64,000 bases of DNA. Source: Pseudomonas alliivorans. GTDB lineage: Bacteria > Pseudomonadota > Gammaproteobacteria > Pseudomonadales > Pseudomonadaceae. Every line of letters starts with the position of its first letter. Position 1 is the first letter of the stretch. This document shows positions 10,901 through 17,443 of this stretch, one piece after another. The notes under the pieces were generated by a model that saw only the letters and a program-made list of their open reading frames with translations, was not told the origin of the DNA and ran no database searches. The translations under genes and the position numbers were made by a program. The DNA is taken from the NCBI RefSeq assembly GCF_017826695.1, contig NZ_JAFFZW010000011.1, positions 1 through 64,000 of the forward strand, in the 5' to 3' direction.

Positions 10901-13900
10901 AAGGATCTGGCCGCTGTCGCCGTTATTCAGTTTGGCGCCGGTCAGTGTGATCGTGTCCTGACCCGAGATTTCGCCACCACGGTTATCAATGTCAGCAACA
11001 TTGATAACCAGCGCCTGGGTTGCACCAATCAGGCCCTTGTTGCTGTTAGTCAGTGCATCACCGGTCAGCGCCAGAGAGCCCTGCGCGATCAATTGGCCGC
11101 CTTGCTGCTGCAGGTTGCCTATGTGCGCAACGAGGTTTTTCTTGCTGGCAAGCTGACCTTCCAGATTGTTAACGGAAGCAGCATTCAGTACGACGTCTGC
11201 GTCGGCAATCACCACGCCTTTCGTATTGTTCAGAGCGGTATCGACAGTCAGGTCCAACGCACCGCGGCTGCTGATCAAGCCTGCGGTGTTGTCCAGCCCT
11301 GCGCTATGCATATCCAGCGCAGCAGCAGAAATAGAGCCTTTGACGTTGGCCAGCGCCTTGTCGATAACCAGCGTCAACTTCTGACCACTCAGCAACTTGC
11401 CGCCACTGTTATCAAGGCTGTCGGCCTTCAGTGTGAAGGTCTGATTGCTGGATATTTCGCCGTTCTGGTTTGCAACACCTTTGAGGTTTTTCAGCAGCAA
11501 CAGGCCGGAGGCATTGATCAGGCCGCCCTGATTGTTCAACTGGCCGTTGCTGAGGTCCAGACTCAACGAGGTGTTGCTGAACATCTCGCCTGCCTGCTGA
11601 TCAAGACTGGTAACCGTGGCGGTCAACGCCAGTGCGCTGGCGATACGCCCGGCACTCTGGTTGATGACCTTGCCTGCGATCAGGTCAAGCGTATCGCTGC
11701 TGGTCAGGTGCCCTTTCTGGCTGTTATCGAATGTGCCGGTAGTTACAGTAACCTTCGTCGCACCTTTGCCCGACAGTGCTCCACCTTGACTGTTGTCCAG
11801 GCTGGCACTGGAGATCGTGAGCGTCGAATCCGTGGTCACAGAGCCGGACTGGTTGGAAAGCGCGCCCTTTGTATCAATCTCCAGTGCATCGGCACTGGAC
11901 AGACTGCCTTTGGCGTTTTGCAGCGAGTCGGCTGTCACACTCAGTGCAGCCTCGCTGCTGAGCAGGCCGCCTGTGTTGTCCAATGCGTCGGTCAACAGGA
12001 TTGTCAGGTTGTTCTGACTGGCCAGCGTACCGCCCGCGTTGTCCAGGCGCGCGCCGTCAAGATGCAAGGTGTTGCCGAAAATCAACCCCTTGTTCAGGTT
12101 GATGATGCGCGCCACTTCCAATTCCAGCGCAGTACCGGCCAGAACCTTGCCGCCGTTACTGTTCTCAAGCATCTTGGCAGTGATGTCTACGCCAATCTGG
12201 CTGGATATCTCACCATTGCGGTTGTCGATATCGTCCACGTTGAGTTTCAGCGCTTTTGTTGCGCCTACCAGACCACCCGATCGGTTATCCAGCGTCTTGC
12301 CGACCAAGGTCAGATCACCTTGCGCAACCAACTCGCCACCTTGCTGGGTCAGGCTGTCGATTTCAGCAACAAGATCAGCCTGACTGGCGATACGTCCCGA
12401 GTCGTTGAGCGCTGTTGTCACCTGCAATTTCATCAGGTCAGCAGCATTGAGCAGGCCGCTACGGTTATCCAGAAACGTGCCTGTCAATTCAAGGCCAGCG
12501 TTACTCTGAATACCGCCTTTCTGTTTTGCCGCCAGATCTGCCTGGTTGTTATCGAGTTGATCGACGAACAGTTGCATGCTTTTTTCAGCACGGATGGCTC
12601 CGCCGCGGTTGGCGACGCCATCGCTGTGTACGATCAGCAGATCCCTGGCGACGATGCTGCCACCGCGGTTGTCCACTGAGAGGCTGGATAGATTCATCAG
12701 CCCCTTGGCCTGAAGGCTGCCCCCGGTTTGATTGTCCAGTGCCCCCGTCAGAACGAGAGAAAGCTTGCCGTCGGTCACTACCGATCCAGACTGACTGTTG
12801 TCCAGGCTCACCGCGTGAATATCGACGCCCTGCCCTGACCCCAAGGTGCCTGCCTGATTGTTGATCGCCTTGCCAACGACCATGTTCAGAAACTTATCGG
12901 CCATGACCTGACCCTGGGTATTGTCCAGGCTCAGGGAAGCCAAATCGGTTTTGCCGGCGCTGGTCAGTTCACCGAGTTGATTTGACAGATAGCCGTTAAC
13001 ATCAATGATCAGATCGGCGTCACTGCTGACGCTGCCGCCGTTGTTGTTAAGTTCATTGGCACTAAAATCGATCCCCTTGCCGGAAACCAGACCGCGCACG
13101 TTGGTCAGCAACTTATCGACGCGTACGATCAGTGCCTGGTCGCTGATGACCGAACCGTCAGTGTTGTCCAGCGAAGTGGCCGACAGTGTGAAACCATTGG
13201 CGCTGGAGATTTCGCCGTTCCGGTTATTGACTGTGGTCAGGTTTTTCAAGAACAGCTCGCCAGGGGCGGTGATCAAACCGCCCAGGTTATTCAGCACACC
13301 GTTGTTCAAATCGAGGCTGACGTCGCTATTACTGTAAAGCCGACCGTCTTTGCTCTGGTCAAGGCCGGTGACGAACGCTGTCAGCGCTTTCGCACTGGCG
13401 ATACGGCCTGCCTCACTGTTGTTGACCTGAGCGGCGGTCAGACCCAGCACATCCGTGCTGGTCAGGCGACCGCCCTGCTGGTTGTTGAACGCTCCTGTAT
13501 CGACCGTTACGCCTTTGCCTGCGATACGTCCGTTCTTGCTGTTATCCAGACTTGCGCTTTTAACCGTCAGGTCGGCGTTACTCAATATTTCACCGCCCAG
13601 GCTGACGACGTCTCCGGTAACAGTCAGCAGGGAAGTGTCAGCGCTGGTGATGCTGCCACCAGCATTGTTAAGCGATGCAGCCTTCAGCTCCAACGTACCA
13701 TCGCTGCGAACGACGCCCTGACTATTGTTCAGCGCACCGGTAACGTTGAAGCCCAGACTGTTTTTGCCATAAAACCGACCGCTATCCGTATTGGTCAACT
13801 TGCCCAGATTGAGCTGTACAGACTGCTGCCCTGAGACGACGCCTGCCGTCTGATTATCGAGGCTGTCGGCCGTCAGCAGCAGGGCACCATTGGCCAGCAA

Positions 13901-16900
13901 GCGGCCTTTGCGGCTGTTATCGAATTGACCCACTGTTGCCGTCAGCGTACCCAGGCTTGAGACTTCTGCATTCTGGTTGTTCAGCGTCGCGGCATTCAGC
14001 TCGAGACCTGTGGCAGAAATCAGACCGCGCAGGTTGTTCAGAAGCTTGTCGACGCGCACGGTCAGTGCCTTGTCGCTAATTAACGAACCGTCGGTGTTAT
14101 CCATTGAGTTGGCCGTCAGCATGAAACCGTTGGCGCTGGAGATTTCACCGCCCGAATTATTGACGGTGGTCAGGTTTTTCAGAATCAACTGACCCGGAGC
14201 GGTGATCAGTCCTCCCTGGTTATTCAATACTCCGTGACTCAAATCGAGGCTGACATCGCCGTTGCCGTACAACCGTCCATCATTGGTCTGGTCAAGGGCA
14301 GTCACCACGGCAGTCAACGCCATCGCGCTGGCGATACGACCCGCCTCACTGTTGTTGACCTGTCCGGCAGTCAGACGCATGACTCCGCTGCTGATCAGGC
14401 TACCGCTGTTCTGGTTCTCGAACGTTCCAGTGGTCAACACAATGCCGTTGCCGGCGACTCGCCCTTTGCGAGCGTTATCGAGGCTACCTGTCGTAAGCGT
14501 AAGACTGGCGTCGCTCAGCACCTCACCGCCATTATTGACGGCAGCTCCGGTGGCAGTGATCGTGGAAGTTTGCGCACTGGAAATACTGCCGCTGGTGTTG
14601 TTCAGCGATGCGGCCGTAAGCGATAACGTGCCATCGCTGCGGATAACGCCCTGTTCATTGTTCAATGCACCGGCAATGTTGAAACCCAGGCTGTTTTTGC
14701 CGTAAACCCGACCGCTGCCGGTATTGGCCAATTGCCCCAGATTCAACTGGACGGATTGCTGCCCGGAGACCACACCGTTGGCCTGGTTGTCGAAACTGTC
14801 TGCAGTCAGCAACAATGCGCCGTTGGCCATCAAACGGCCTTTCTGGCTGTTATCGAACTGGCCGACCGTTGCCGTGAACGCACCGAGGCTGGAAATTTCC
14901 GCGTTCTGGTTGTTCAGGGTTGTCGCGTGCAGCTCGAGGCCGTTGGCAGATACCAGTCCGCGCAGGTTGGTCAGCAACTGGTTCACGCGGAGGATCAGCA
15001 TCTTGTCGCTCAGCAGCGAACCTTCGGTGTTTTCCAGCGAAGTGGCCGACAGCGAGAAGCCGTTGGCGCTGGAAATCTCACCGCTCTGATTGTTCACCAC
15101 GTTCAGGTTTTTCAGCAGCAGTTGGCCGGGTGCGTTGATCAACCCATCCTGGTTATTCAGCACGCCGTTGTTCAGATCCAGGCTTACGTCGCTGTTGCTG
15201 TAAAGACGACCATCATTGGTCTGATCAAGACCTGTGACCACCGCCGTCAGGGCCATGGCGCTGGCGATGCGACCTGCCTCGGTGTTGTTGACCTGAGCAG
15301 CAGTCAGCCCGAGGGTGCCGGTACTCGTAAGACGGCCGTCCTTGTGGTTATCGAATGCGCCCGTGGTGACAGTAGCGCCGTTGGCCGCAATCCGCCCGCT
15401 CTGACTGTTGTCCAGCGAGCCGCTGGTCAACGTCAGGCTGGCATCACTGAGAATCTGTCCGCCCCGATTGACGACGGCGGCATTGGTGGTAATCGAGGCC
15501 GTTCCGGCGCTGGTGACGCTGCCGCCGCTGTTGGCAAGGCTCGCCGCACTCAGGCTCAGGATGCCGTCACTGCGCAGCACGCCCTGATCGTTATTCACGG
15601 CTCTGGTGGCAGTCACGCCCAGGCTGTTTCTGGCGTAAACGCTGCCCTTGCCGGTGTTGGTCAGTTGCCCCAGTGTCAGTTGTACGTTCTGCTGGCCTGA
15701 TACCGAACCGGCGTTCTGGTTGTCCAGCGTGTCGGCCGTCAGTTGCAGGGTGCCGTTGGCCAACAGGCGACCGCTGCTGCTGTTGTCGAACTGAACGAGC
15801 GTGGCGGTCAGGTTGCCCAGGCTGGAGATTTCACCGGTGCGGTTGTCAACGGTGCCGGTGTTCAGCAGCAGGCCACCTGCGGCGTTGATGATGCCCAATT
15901 GGTTGAGCACCTGGCCGGAGATGCGCGCAGTCAGCACAGCGCCACTGGACAGTTTGCCTTGCTGGCTGTTATCCAGCGTTTGGGCCGTGATGTTCAGATT
16001 GCCGCTGCTGCTGATAAGCCCGCTCTGTGCGTTCAGTACTTGAGAGGCGTTGATGTCCACGTTGCCGCCCTGGCTCAGAATACGGCCGGACTGACGGTTG
16101 TCGATCACGCCCGCAGCAACCCGTGCGCTGGCCTGACCGTTCAAGGTTGCGCCCTGGTTGTTCAGCGTCTGGGTAACGGTAGCCTGCAAGGCACGGCTGG
16201 CAGTGATGCTGCCGCTGTTGGTCAGGCCGTTGGCCGACAAGGTCACATCGCCCGACGCGTTGCGGCTGTTGTCCGCGTTGACACCCGCTTCGATCACGGC
16301 CGTGTTGCGCAACTGGCCGCCAGCGGAAAGGGTCAGTGCATCGCGTGCAGCGACGTTCTGCCGGGTTGTGAGATCACCGCCGGTGGTCATCGCCAGTGAG
16401 GAACCGGCGTACACCGGCCCGTTGACCTCGGCGGTGTTGGCCCGCACGTTTACCGCGCCGCTCGCCGCCACCTGCATGACGTTGAGGTGGCCGTTGGCAT
16501 CGATCTGGATATCGCCGCCGCTGGCCGCCAGGTCTCCGGCGAGCCTGACGCCGACGCCCGCCTCGGTACCGACCAGCCGGATGGCACCGGCGTACATGCC
16601 GCCCAGGGCCGAGCTGTCGATCGCCAGTTCCGGCTTGCTGCTGCCGTCGTCTGCCAGTGCCGTCGGGTTCAGGGTCTGTGCATCGACGTCGTTGCGACCG
16701 GTGATGACGTTGAGGCGTTTGGCGTGCAGTTCGGCGTTGATCTTCGCGCTGCGGGTGATGATGTCGAACTGGTCGACGTTGTCGGCGTTCACTCCCACGC
16801 CGTCAATCGAGATGCTGCCGCCCTGAACGTTGAAGCGCTGCAACTGACCACTGGCGTCGAGAACCGGCTTGCCGGTGGTCAGCGTGACCTGCGGCGTATT

Positions 16901-17404
16901 GATGAACCCGCAGCCATTGCAACTGATGCCATACGGGTTGGCCACGATGACGCGTGCCGCCTGCCCTGCCACTTCCGTGTAACCCCTTAGCTGGCTGGCG
17001 TTGGCGCCCACCACTTCGTTGAGAATCGTGCTGGCCGCTGTGCCACGCAGATTGGAGTTGCCGACGATGATGCCGCCCAACTGGGTGCTCTGGGTCTGGT
17101 TGGTCGAGTTGTTGAGAATCACGCCCTGACTGTCAACGTTGTACTGCTGGAACTGGTTGTGCGACAGGCCGCTGGCATTGGGCGTGGCGATGTTGATGAT
17201 GGGCACCCCATTACCGGCCTGACCCAGCGTGGTCCCTGTGCCACTGACGGCGATGCCTTCGGCCTGGACCAGCAGCGGCTGCCAGAACAGGGCATTGGCC
17301 AGAATCAGCGCAAGGCCACGCTTGGGCATTCCCCAGAAATGCTGACGCTCGGTCAACGCCGCGGAAGGCTGGCGGGCGAGCAGAGCCAACTGGTGAACGT
17401 CCAT
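1979..17404 (-). CDS. cdiA: CdiA/FhaB-family exoprotein with deaminase-like toxin tip
   Basis: This is a 5141-residue two-partner secretion effector that delivers its C-terminal toxin to touching cells. The N-terminus has an extended signal peptide (cleavage likely after V-Q-A48), then the TPS domain with a conserved N-P-Y-G-I near residue 155. FHA-type beta-helix repeats run from about 340 to 3150. An AT-rich, non-repetitive segment (about 3200-3560) is the likely receptor-binding region. FHA-2-like repeats lie around 4000-4370 and a hydrophobic pretoxin segment near 4480-4560. The Y-N-R-Q-L-H pretoxin motif follows, though no V-E-N-N was seen. The tip begins after G-A-K-A-T (4986-4990) and carries D-T-E (5073-5075) and C-A-S-C (5105-5108). 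This matches the BURPS668_1122-like toxin deaminases. The start is supported by GAGG nine bases upstream. cdiB lies 39 bases upstream. Confidence 0.93.
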   Translation of the reverse strand: MDVHQLALLARQPSAALTERQHFWGMPKRGLALILANALFWQPLLVQAEGIAVSGTGTTLGQAGNGVPIINIATPNASGLSHNQFQQYNVDSQGVILNNSTNQTQSTQLGGIIVGNSNLRGTAASTILNEVVGANASQLRGYTEVAGQAARVIVANPYGISCNGCGFINTPQVTLTTGKPVLDASGQLQRFNVQGGSISIDGVGVNADNVDQFDIITRSAKINAELHAKRLNVITGRNDVDAQTLNPTALADDGSSKPELAIDSSALGGMYAGAIRLVGTEAGVGVRLAGDLAASGGDIQIDANGHLNVMQVAASGAVNVRANTAEVNGPVYAGSSLAMTTGGDLTTRQNVAARDALTLSAGGQLRNTAVIEAGVNADNSRNASGDVTLSANGLTNSGSITASRALQATVTQTLNNQGATLNGQASARVAAGVIDNRQSGRILSQGGNVDINASQVLNAQSGLISSSGNLNITAQTLDNSQQGKLSSGAVLTARISGQVLNQLGIINAAGGLLLNTGTVDNRTGEISSLGNLTATLVQFDNSSSGRLLANGTLQLTADTLDNQNAGSVSGQQNVQLTLGQLTNTGKGSVYARNSLGVTATRAVNNDQGVLRSDGILSLSAASLANSGGSVTSAGTASITTNAAVVNRGGQILSDASLTLTSGSLDNSQSGRIAANGATVTTGAFDNHKDGRLTSTGTLGLTAAQVNNTEAGRIASAMALTAVVTGLDQTNDGRLYSNSDVSLDLNNGVLNNQDGLINAPGQLLLKNLNVVNNQSGEISSANGFSLSATSLENTEGSLLSDKMLILRVNQLLTNLRGLVSANGLELHATTLNNQNAEISSLGAFTATVGQFDNSQKGRLMANGALLLTADSFDNQANGVVSGQQSVQLNLGQLANTGSGRVYGKNSLGFNIAGALNNEQGVIRSDGTLSLTAASLNNTSGSISSAQTSTITATGAAVNNGGEVLSDASLTLTTGSLDNARKGRVAGNGIVLTTGTFENQNSGSLISSGVMRLTAGQVNNSEAGRIASAMALTAVVTALDQTNDGRLYGNGDVSLDLSHGVLNNQGGLITAPGQLILKNLTTVNNSGGEISSANGFMLTANSMDNTDGSLISDKALTVRVDKLLNNLRGLISATGLELNAATLNNQNAEVSSLGTLTATVGQFDNSRKGRLLANGALLLTADSLDNQTAGVVSGQQSVQLNLGKLTNTDSGRFYGKNSLGFNVTGALNNSQGVVRSDGTLELKAASLNNAGGSITSADTSLLTVTGDVVSLGGEILSNADLTVKSASLDNSKNGRIAGKGVTVDTGAFNNQQGGRLTSTDVLGLTAAQVNNSEAGRIASAKALTAFVTGLDQSKDGRLYSNSDVSLDLNNGVLNNLGGLITAPGELFLKNLTTVNNRNGEISSANGFTLSATSLDNTDGSVISDQALIVRVDKLLTNVRGLVSGKGIDFSANELNNNGGSVSSDADLIIDVNGYLSNQLGELTSAGKTDLASLSLDNTQGQVMADKFLNMVVGKAINNQAGTLGSGQGVDIHAVSLDNSQSGSVVTDGKLSLVLTGALDNQTGGSLQAKGLMNLSSLSVDNRGGSIVARDLLIVHSDGVANRGGAIRAEKSMQLFVDQLDNNQADLAAKQKGGIQSNAGLELTGTFLDNRSGLLNAADLMKLQVTTALNDSGRIASQADLVAEIDSLTQQGGELVAQGDLTLVGKTLDNRSGGLVGATKALKLNVDDIDNRNGEISSQIGVDITAKMLENSNGGKVLAGTALELEVARIINLNKGLIFGNTLHLDGARLDNAGGTLASQNNLTILLTDALDNTGGLLSSEAALSVTADSLQNAKGSLSSADALEIDTKGALSNQSGSVTTDSTLTISSASLDNSQGGALSGKGATKVTVTTGTFDNSQKGHLTSSDTLDLIAGKVINQSAGRIASALALTATVTSLDQQAGEMFSNTSLSLDLSNGQLNNQGGLINASGLLLLKNLKGVANQNGEISSNQTFTLKADSLDNSGGKLLSGQKLTLVIDKALANVKGSISAAALDMHSAGLDNTAGLISSRGALDLTVDTALNNTKGVVIADADVVLNAASVNNLEGQLASKKNLVAHIGNLQQQGGQLIAQGSLALTGDALTNSNKGLIGATQALVINVADIDNRGGEISGQDTITLTGAKLNNGDSGQILAQKALKLNVTRTINRNDGLLSSTTGLTVVGTALDNIGGTLSGLQDINIDLSGLLDNTTGLVSSEGTLILKAGSLTNTAGNVSSADTLYLRSAGAFGNQGGKLVTDGALDLGSSVLDNSQRGTISSKGLLKLNTGDFDNSQNGRVSTGDRLELTAAKLTNSSGGSIGSSQAMTASVSRLDQQKGTLFSNTSLSLDLNNGQLDNQSGLINAPGTLLLKNLGVVLNQGGEISSGQAFTLSANSLENNGGKVLSNQFLTLRIANALNNVKGMVAAAGVDAKAGALDNTGGTLTSRNDLELTVTGTLTNREEGLINANQFLKLGSGVLDNQTGQLLAKTGLTLDATTINNTANGLINSGSTLVLTANSLNSGNGGEVSALGAMSVILDALSLDSGRLMGNTSLSIDLKDADLNNRSGLISAKGPLTFKRVRDFINQSGEISSAQGFELNGRALENTNGKVISSDVLTVATDSINNQNGLISGWQRLDVHGKSLDNRNNGTLSSRNGSVGVDLSGALLNSGGGALVSQTALTVKSDSLSNSGGILSSGAGQTLTVTGRLDNSQKGLIDSGAGLTIKAATLDNTAGNLTAAQDLSFEGGTLDNSVGNLSSKGAMTLDLLAALTNTNGKLASGGALLLRRSTQVNNQGGQLVGKSLLTLNTSGQLDNSNRGTLASDGKLHLIATGNVVNATDGLIYSQGGDVEVDAAGLNNTLGTLQSQGALRVSVNKDVDNLNGRIIAQGGDLGVTAANLNSQGGVLSSLQGAFTSTITGVLNNGYDGKRQGGVIQAQRLNLTALGGFNNYGGRVSARTGEALITTSDFDNRNGGLYAKGLVRVTGVNFDNSGDNDGQIAGGQVELNLGGLLNNRLGIIESDSTLNISAANLDNQTGQLRALGTGGSTLFQIGNQFDNRSGRLEVASSDLTLNAASFLNANGSLLHAGEGTFAISTPNLTNAGGSVVTRGGLTLTADSWTNSSVIQAGRLTVNVGTFNQTASGQLLASNAFVGTGGNWTNDGLIASDGSLTLEIEGAYSGGGRVASLGSLKLAASRLSLNGTSSVAGGAHSELKASGQFDNYGRISSAADLVVAANVLNNHGALGGALDVAVNASLVLNYGGLIYSGANIKLGASDFSNQKGDVYSLGNTFIVGNGVEQADRIANISGSMESGGDFSIGAKVFENRTEGSDGKKVSAGRTLTKAILALQCLDCKGDTYSVNYVLREFFEGVSDDDESASSLISAGRDFYFSGGDFLNSKSNINAGRNIGINAVDFRNVGAIGGDIERTRIYKADGVSDNSVYSELDLLKAYNQRNNPEFPNIYYVDVDGELRLGVPVPEITSVGSDTPVDWTVYMIKDPVTLQYVESVPYSVYYTEGGFNRTLPVSMYDPHNLFQTIPDEIARHNLVSDVERARDGSVGGRSAVIQAGGNVSISATQQLQNSVIRQDYLVGGGVSKVQDTSTSGAGTTVIRINAQLPPDLAQQQVNPLALPGFSLPAGQNGLFRLSGQSGSASSISQSTGVPQSWTMGGASISLAQREQSVPDAQAGIIQLGAVGQIDSATRQLALTTRQAAGLSANASTFDTSAPDFSNTGGFVLPGHSSDAAGLTLVDAVAGVTASNQGNGALLPVQSNGSSTAVPLITIASSNNGTIRNPGAVQGSAMTSVTQVTGTSVASQIPTSARPSVIAQANPVISAARPVTVAQSTAITPVTAPASQTVAKVQGLPTSTFVSKPQKYLIETNPVLTELKQFMSSDYLLAGLGYDPEVSAKRLGDGLYEQRLVQQAVVARTGQAFIQGQTSNEAQFKYLMNNAIASKQQLNLAVGVSLSSQQVAALTHDIVWLEEHEVNGEKVLVPVLYLAQADNRLGPTGALIAGNDVSLIAGQNLDNVGTLLASNNLSAVAGNNLVNTGLIEAGNRLDLLAGNDLINTAGGIIKGRDVSLTSLNGDVINERSITSMDNDVRGQRHSEFADSAARIEAANDMSISAGRDFINRGSVLESGRDLNIVAGRDLTIGTTEVNNSLFFDKNHNSSDITQLGSTVTAGRDMSGKAGRDISLIASDIDAKRDIAMAATENMTISSAADEEHSLSKSKKLTRQEDHVSQVATDLNAGGSVALQAGQNLAVISSRITAGQEAYLVAGENLDILAAQDSDYSLYEKKKKGSFGAKSFKRDEVTDVKNIGSEITTGGDLVLASGGDQKYQVAKLESGNDLTIESGGAVTFEGVKDLHQESHEKNKSDLAWSSVKGKGSTDETLRQSELVAKGELAIRAVDGLRIDIKQVDQQSVSQTIEAMVKADPQLAWLKDAEKRGDVDWRLVKEIHESFKYGSSSLGQGAMLAIIIIVTALTAGAASTLAASAGSMMGAGAGSTMAAATVGGATSAGLGNVIATAALTSMASNAAVSVINNRGNIGATFKDITSSSSLKGYLTSAAMAGLMPGYNPTNLGFNMASAQAVLMKSASDAFVNTVINGGSYSENLGNALAGQASNIGMAVGFKSIGGWALGKYDDGSIQKVLAHALIGGLVAEATGSDFKTGAIAAGANEALINVIGNMAGGNKELELMASQLTGIVAAAAVNGDVAKGAEVAKYATTYNRQLHFEEQKWLNENAKAFAEKEGITEQAAMERLSQQALKNTDMLWRSLLTDGDDPKAMSFLAESGKTFVNDLGTDQKLFTTDGNQLFRPEMFADSADPAFYKQFVQSGISRSLSDGLVKELKDSGVALKNGAVDLVEAAQKNPSAVLDAIISGIGELPQGLVDSFKESGQAIGEGAAVALNTDISSKLNAIYSQDVGTAQKTLLAIRVFSALAGAKGLASAGDALADKVVGKKLDELLEQAKKDDNGAKATATVIDTAPMAQRVMDVRAGLPSGLRRSGNVAVAEIDIPGIPKQMAAHSQVSDAGKGLVGSGNGNFVAQSVPNKAGDLVYRGIDTEYKILDNIADQLGRNTSARGTVNILTEKAACASCLNVAEQFKAKYPNITVNILDNQGVMLRPPRKTP
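6720..7780 (-). other. AT-rich variable segment inside cdiA (likely receptor-binding region)
   Basis: Within a gene of strongly GC-rich repeats, this kilobase is plainly AT-rich. Its protein (about residues 3209-3562) is non-repetitive, with cysteines (C-L-D-C) and many tyrosines and charged residues. It lies between the N-terminal (FHA-1) and C-terminal (FHA-2) repeat blocks. In characterised CdiA proteins that interval holds the receptor-binding domain that sets target specificity. The function is inferred from position. The composition change is seen directly. Confidence 0.55.
10080..12370 (-). repeat. long-period tandem duplication in cdiA, about 1.24 kb
   Basis: Two diverged copies of a roughly 412-residue block lie head to tail. 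Matching landmarks differ by 1236 bp (L-D-Q-Q codons at 11594 and 10358) or 1239 bp (Q-Q-G-G codons at 12341 and 11102), so a small in-frame indel separates the copies. Each copy includes the L-N-N-Q-G-G-L-I-N-A type coils also found in the 933-bp array. Confidence 0.75.
13040..15840 (-). repeat. three tandem copies of a 933-bp block in cdiA
   Basis: Three copies of a 311-residue block lie head to tail. The landmark encoding V-N-N-x-E-A-G starts at 13410, 14343 and 15276, exactly 933 bp apart each time. A second landmark repeats at 13971 and 14904. Each block holds many FHA-like coils of about 20 residues, so the duplication lengthens the filament without breaking the beta-helix register. The copies have diverged, which means this is not a very recent event. 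Confidence 0.85.
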
Positions 17405-17443
17405 GTAAGTGACCTCGAAACGGGAAAGATGAAAAAGGCTGGG

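Noticed and set aside
11093..12679. Long plus-strand open frame of 528 codons opposite cdiA
   Set aside because: It mirrors the repeat coils of cdiA on the other strand. Low-stop antisense frames are expected in GC-rich repeats, and the protein resembles no family.
14732..15700. Plus-strand open frame of 322 codons opposite cdiA
   Set aside because: It is antisense to the 933-bp repeats, with repetitive valine and glutamine composition and no start signal.
10080..15840. Regularly repeated DNA that could suggest a CRISPR array
   Set aside because: The repeats are long, diverged and coding in frame. There are no identical short repeats with unique spacers and no cas genes.
1979..17404. An intein or frameshift inside the very long cdiA
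   Set aside because: The frame is open throughout, and no splicing-type motifs were seen in the TPS, repeat or pretoxin parts.
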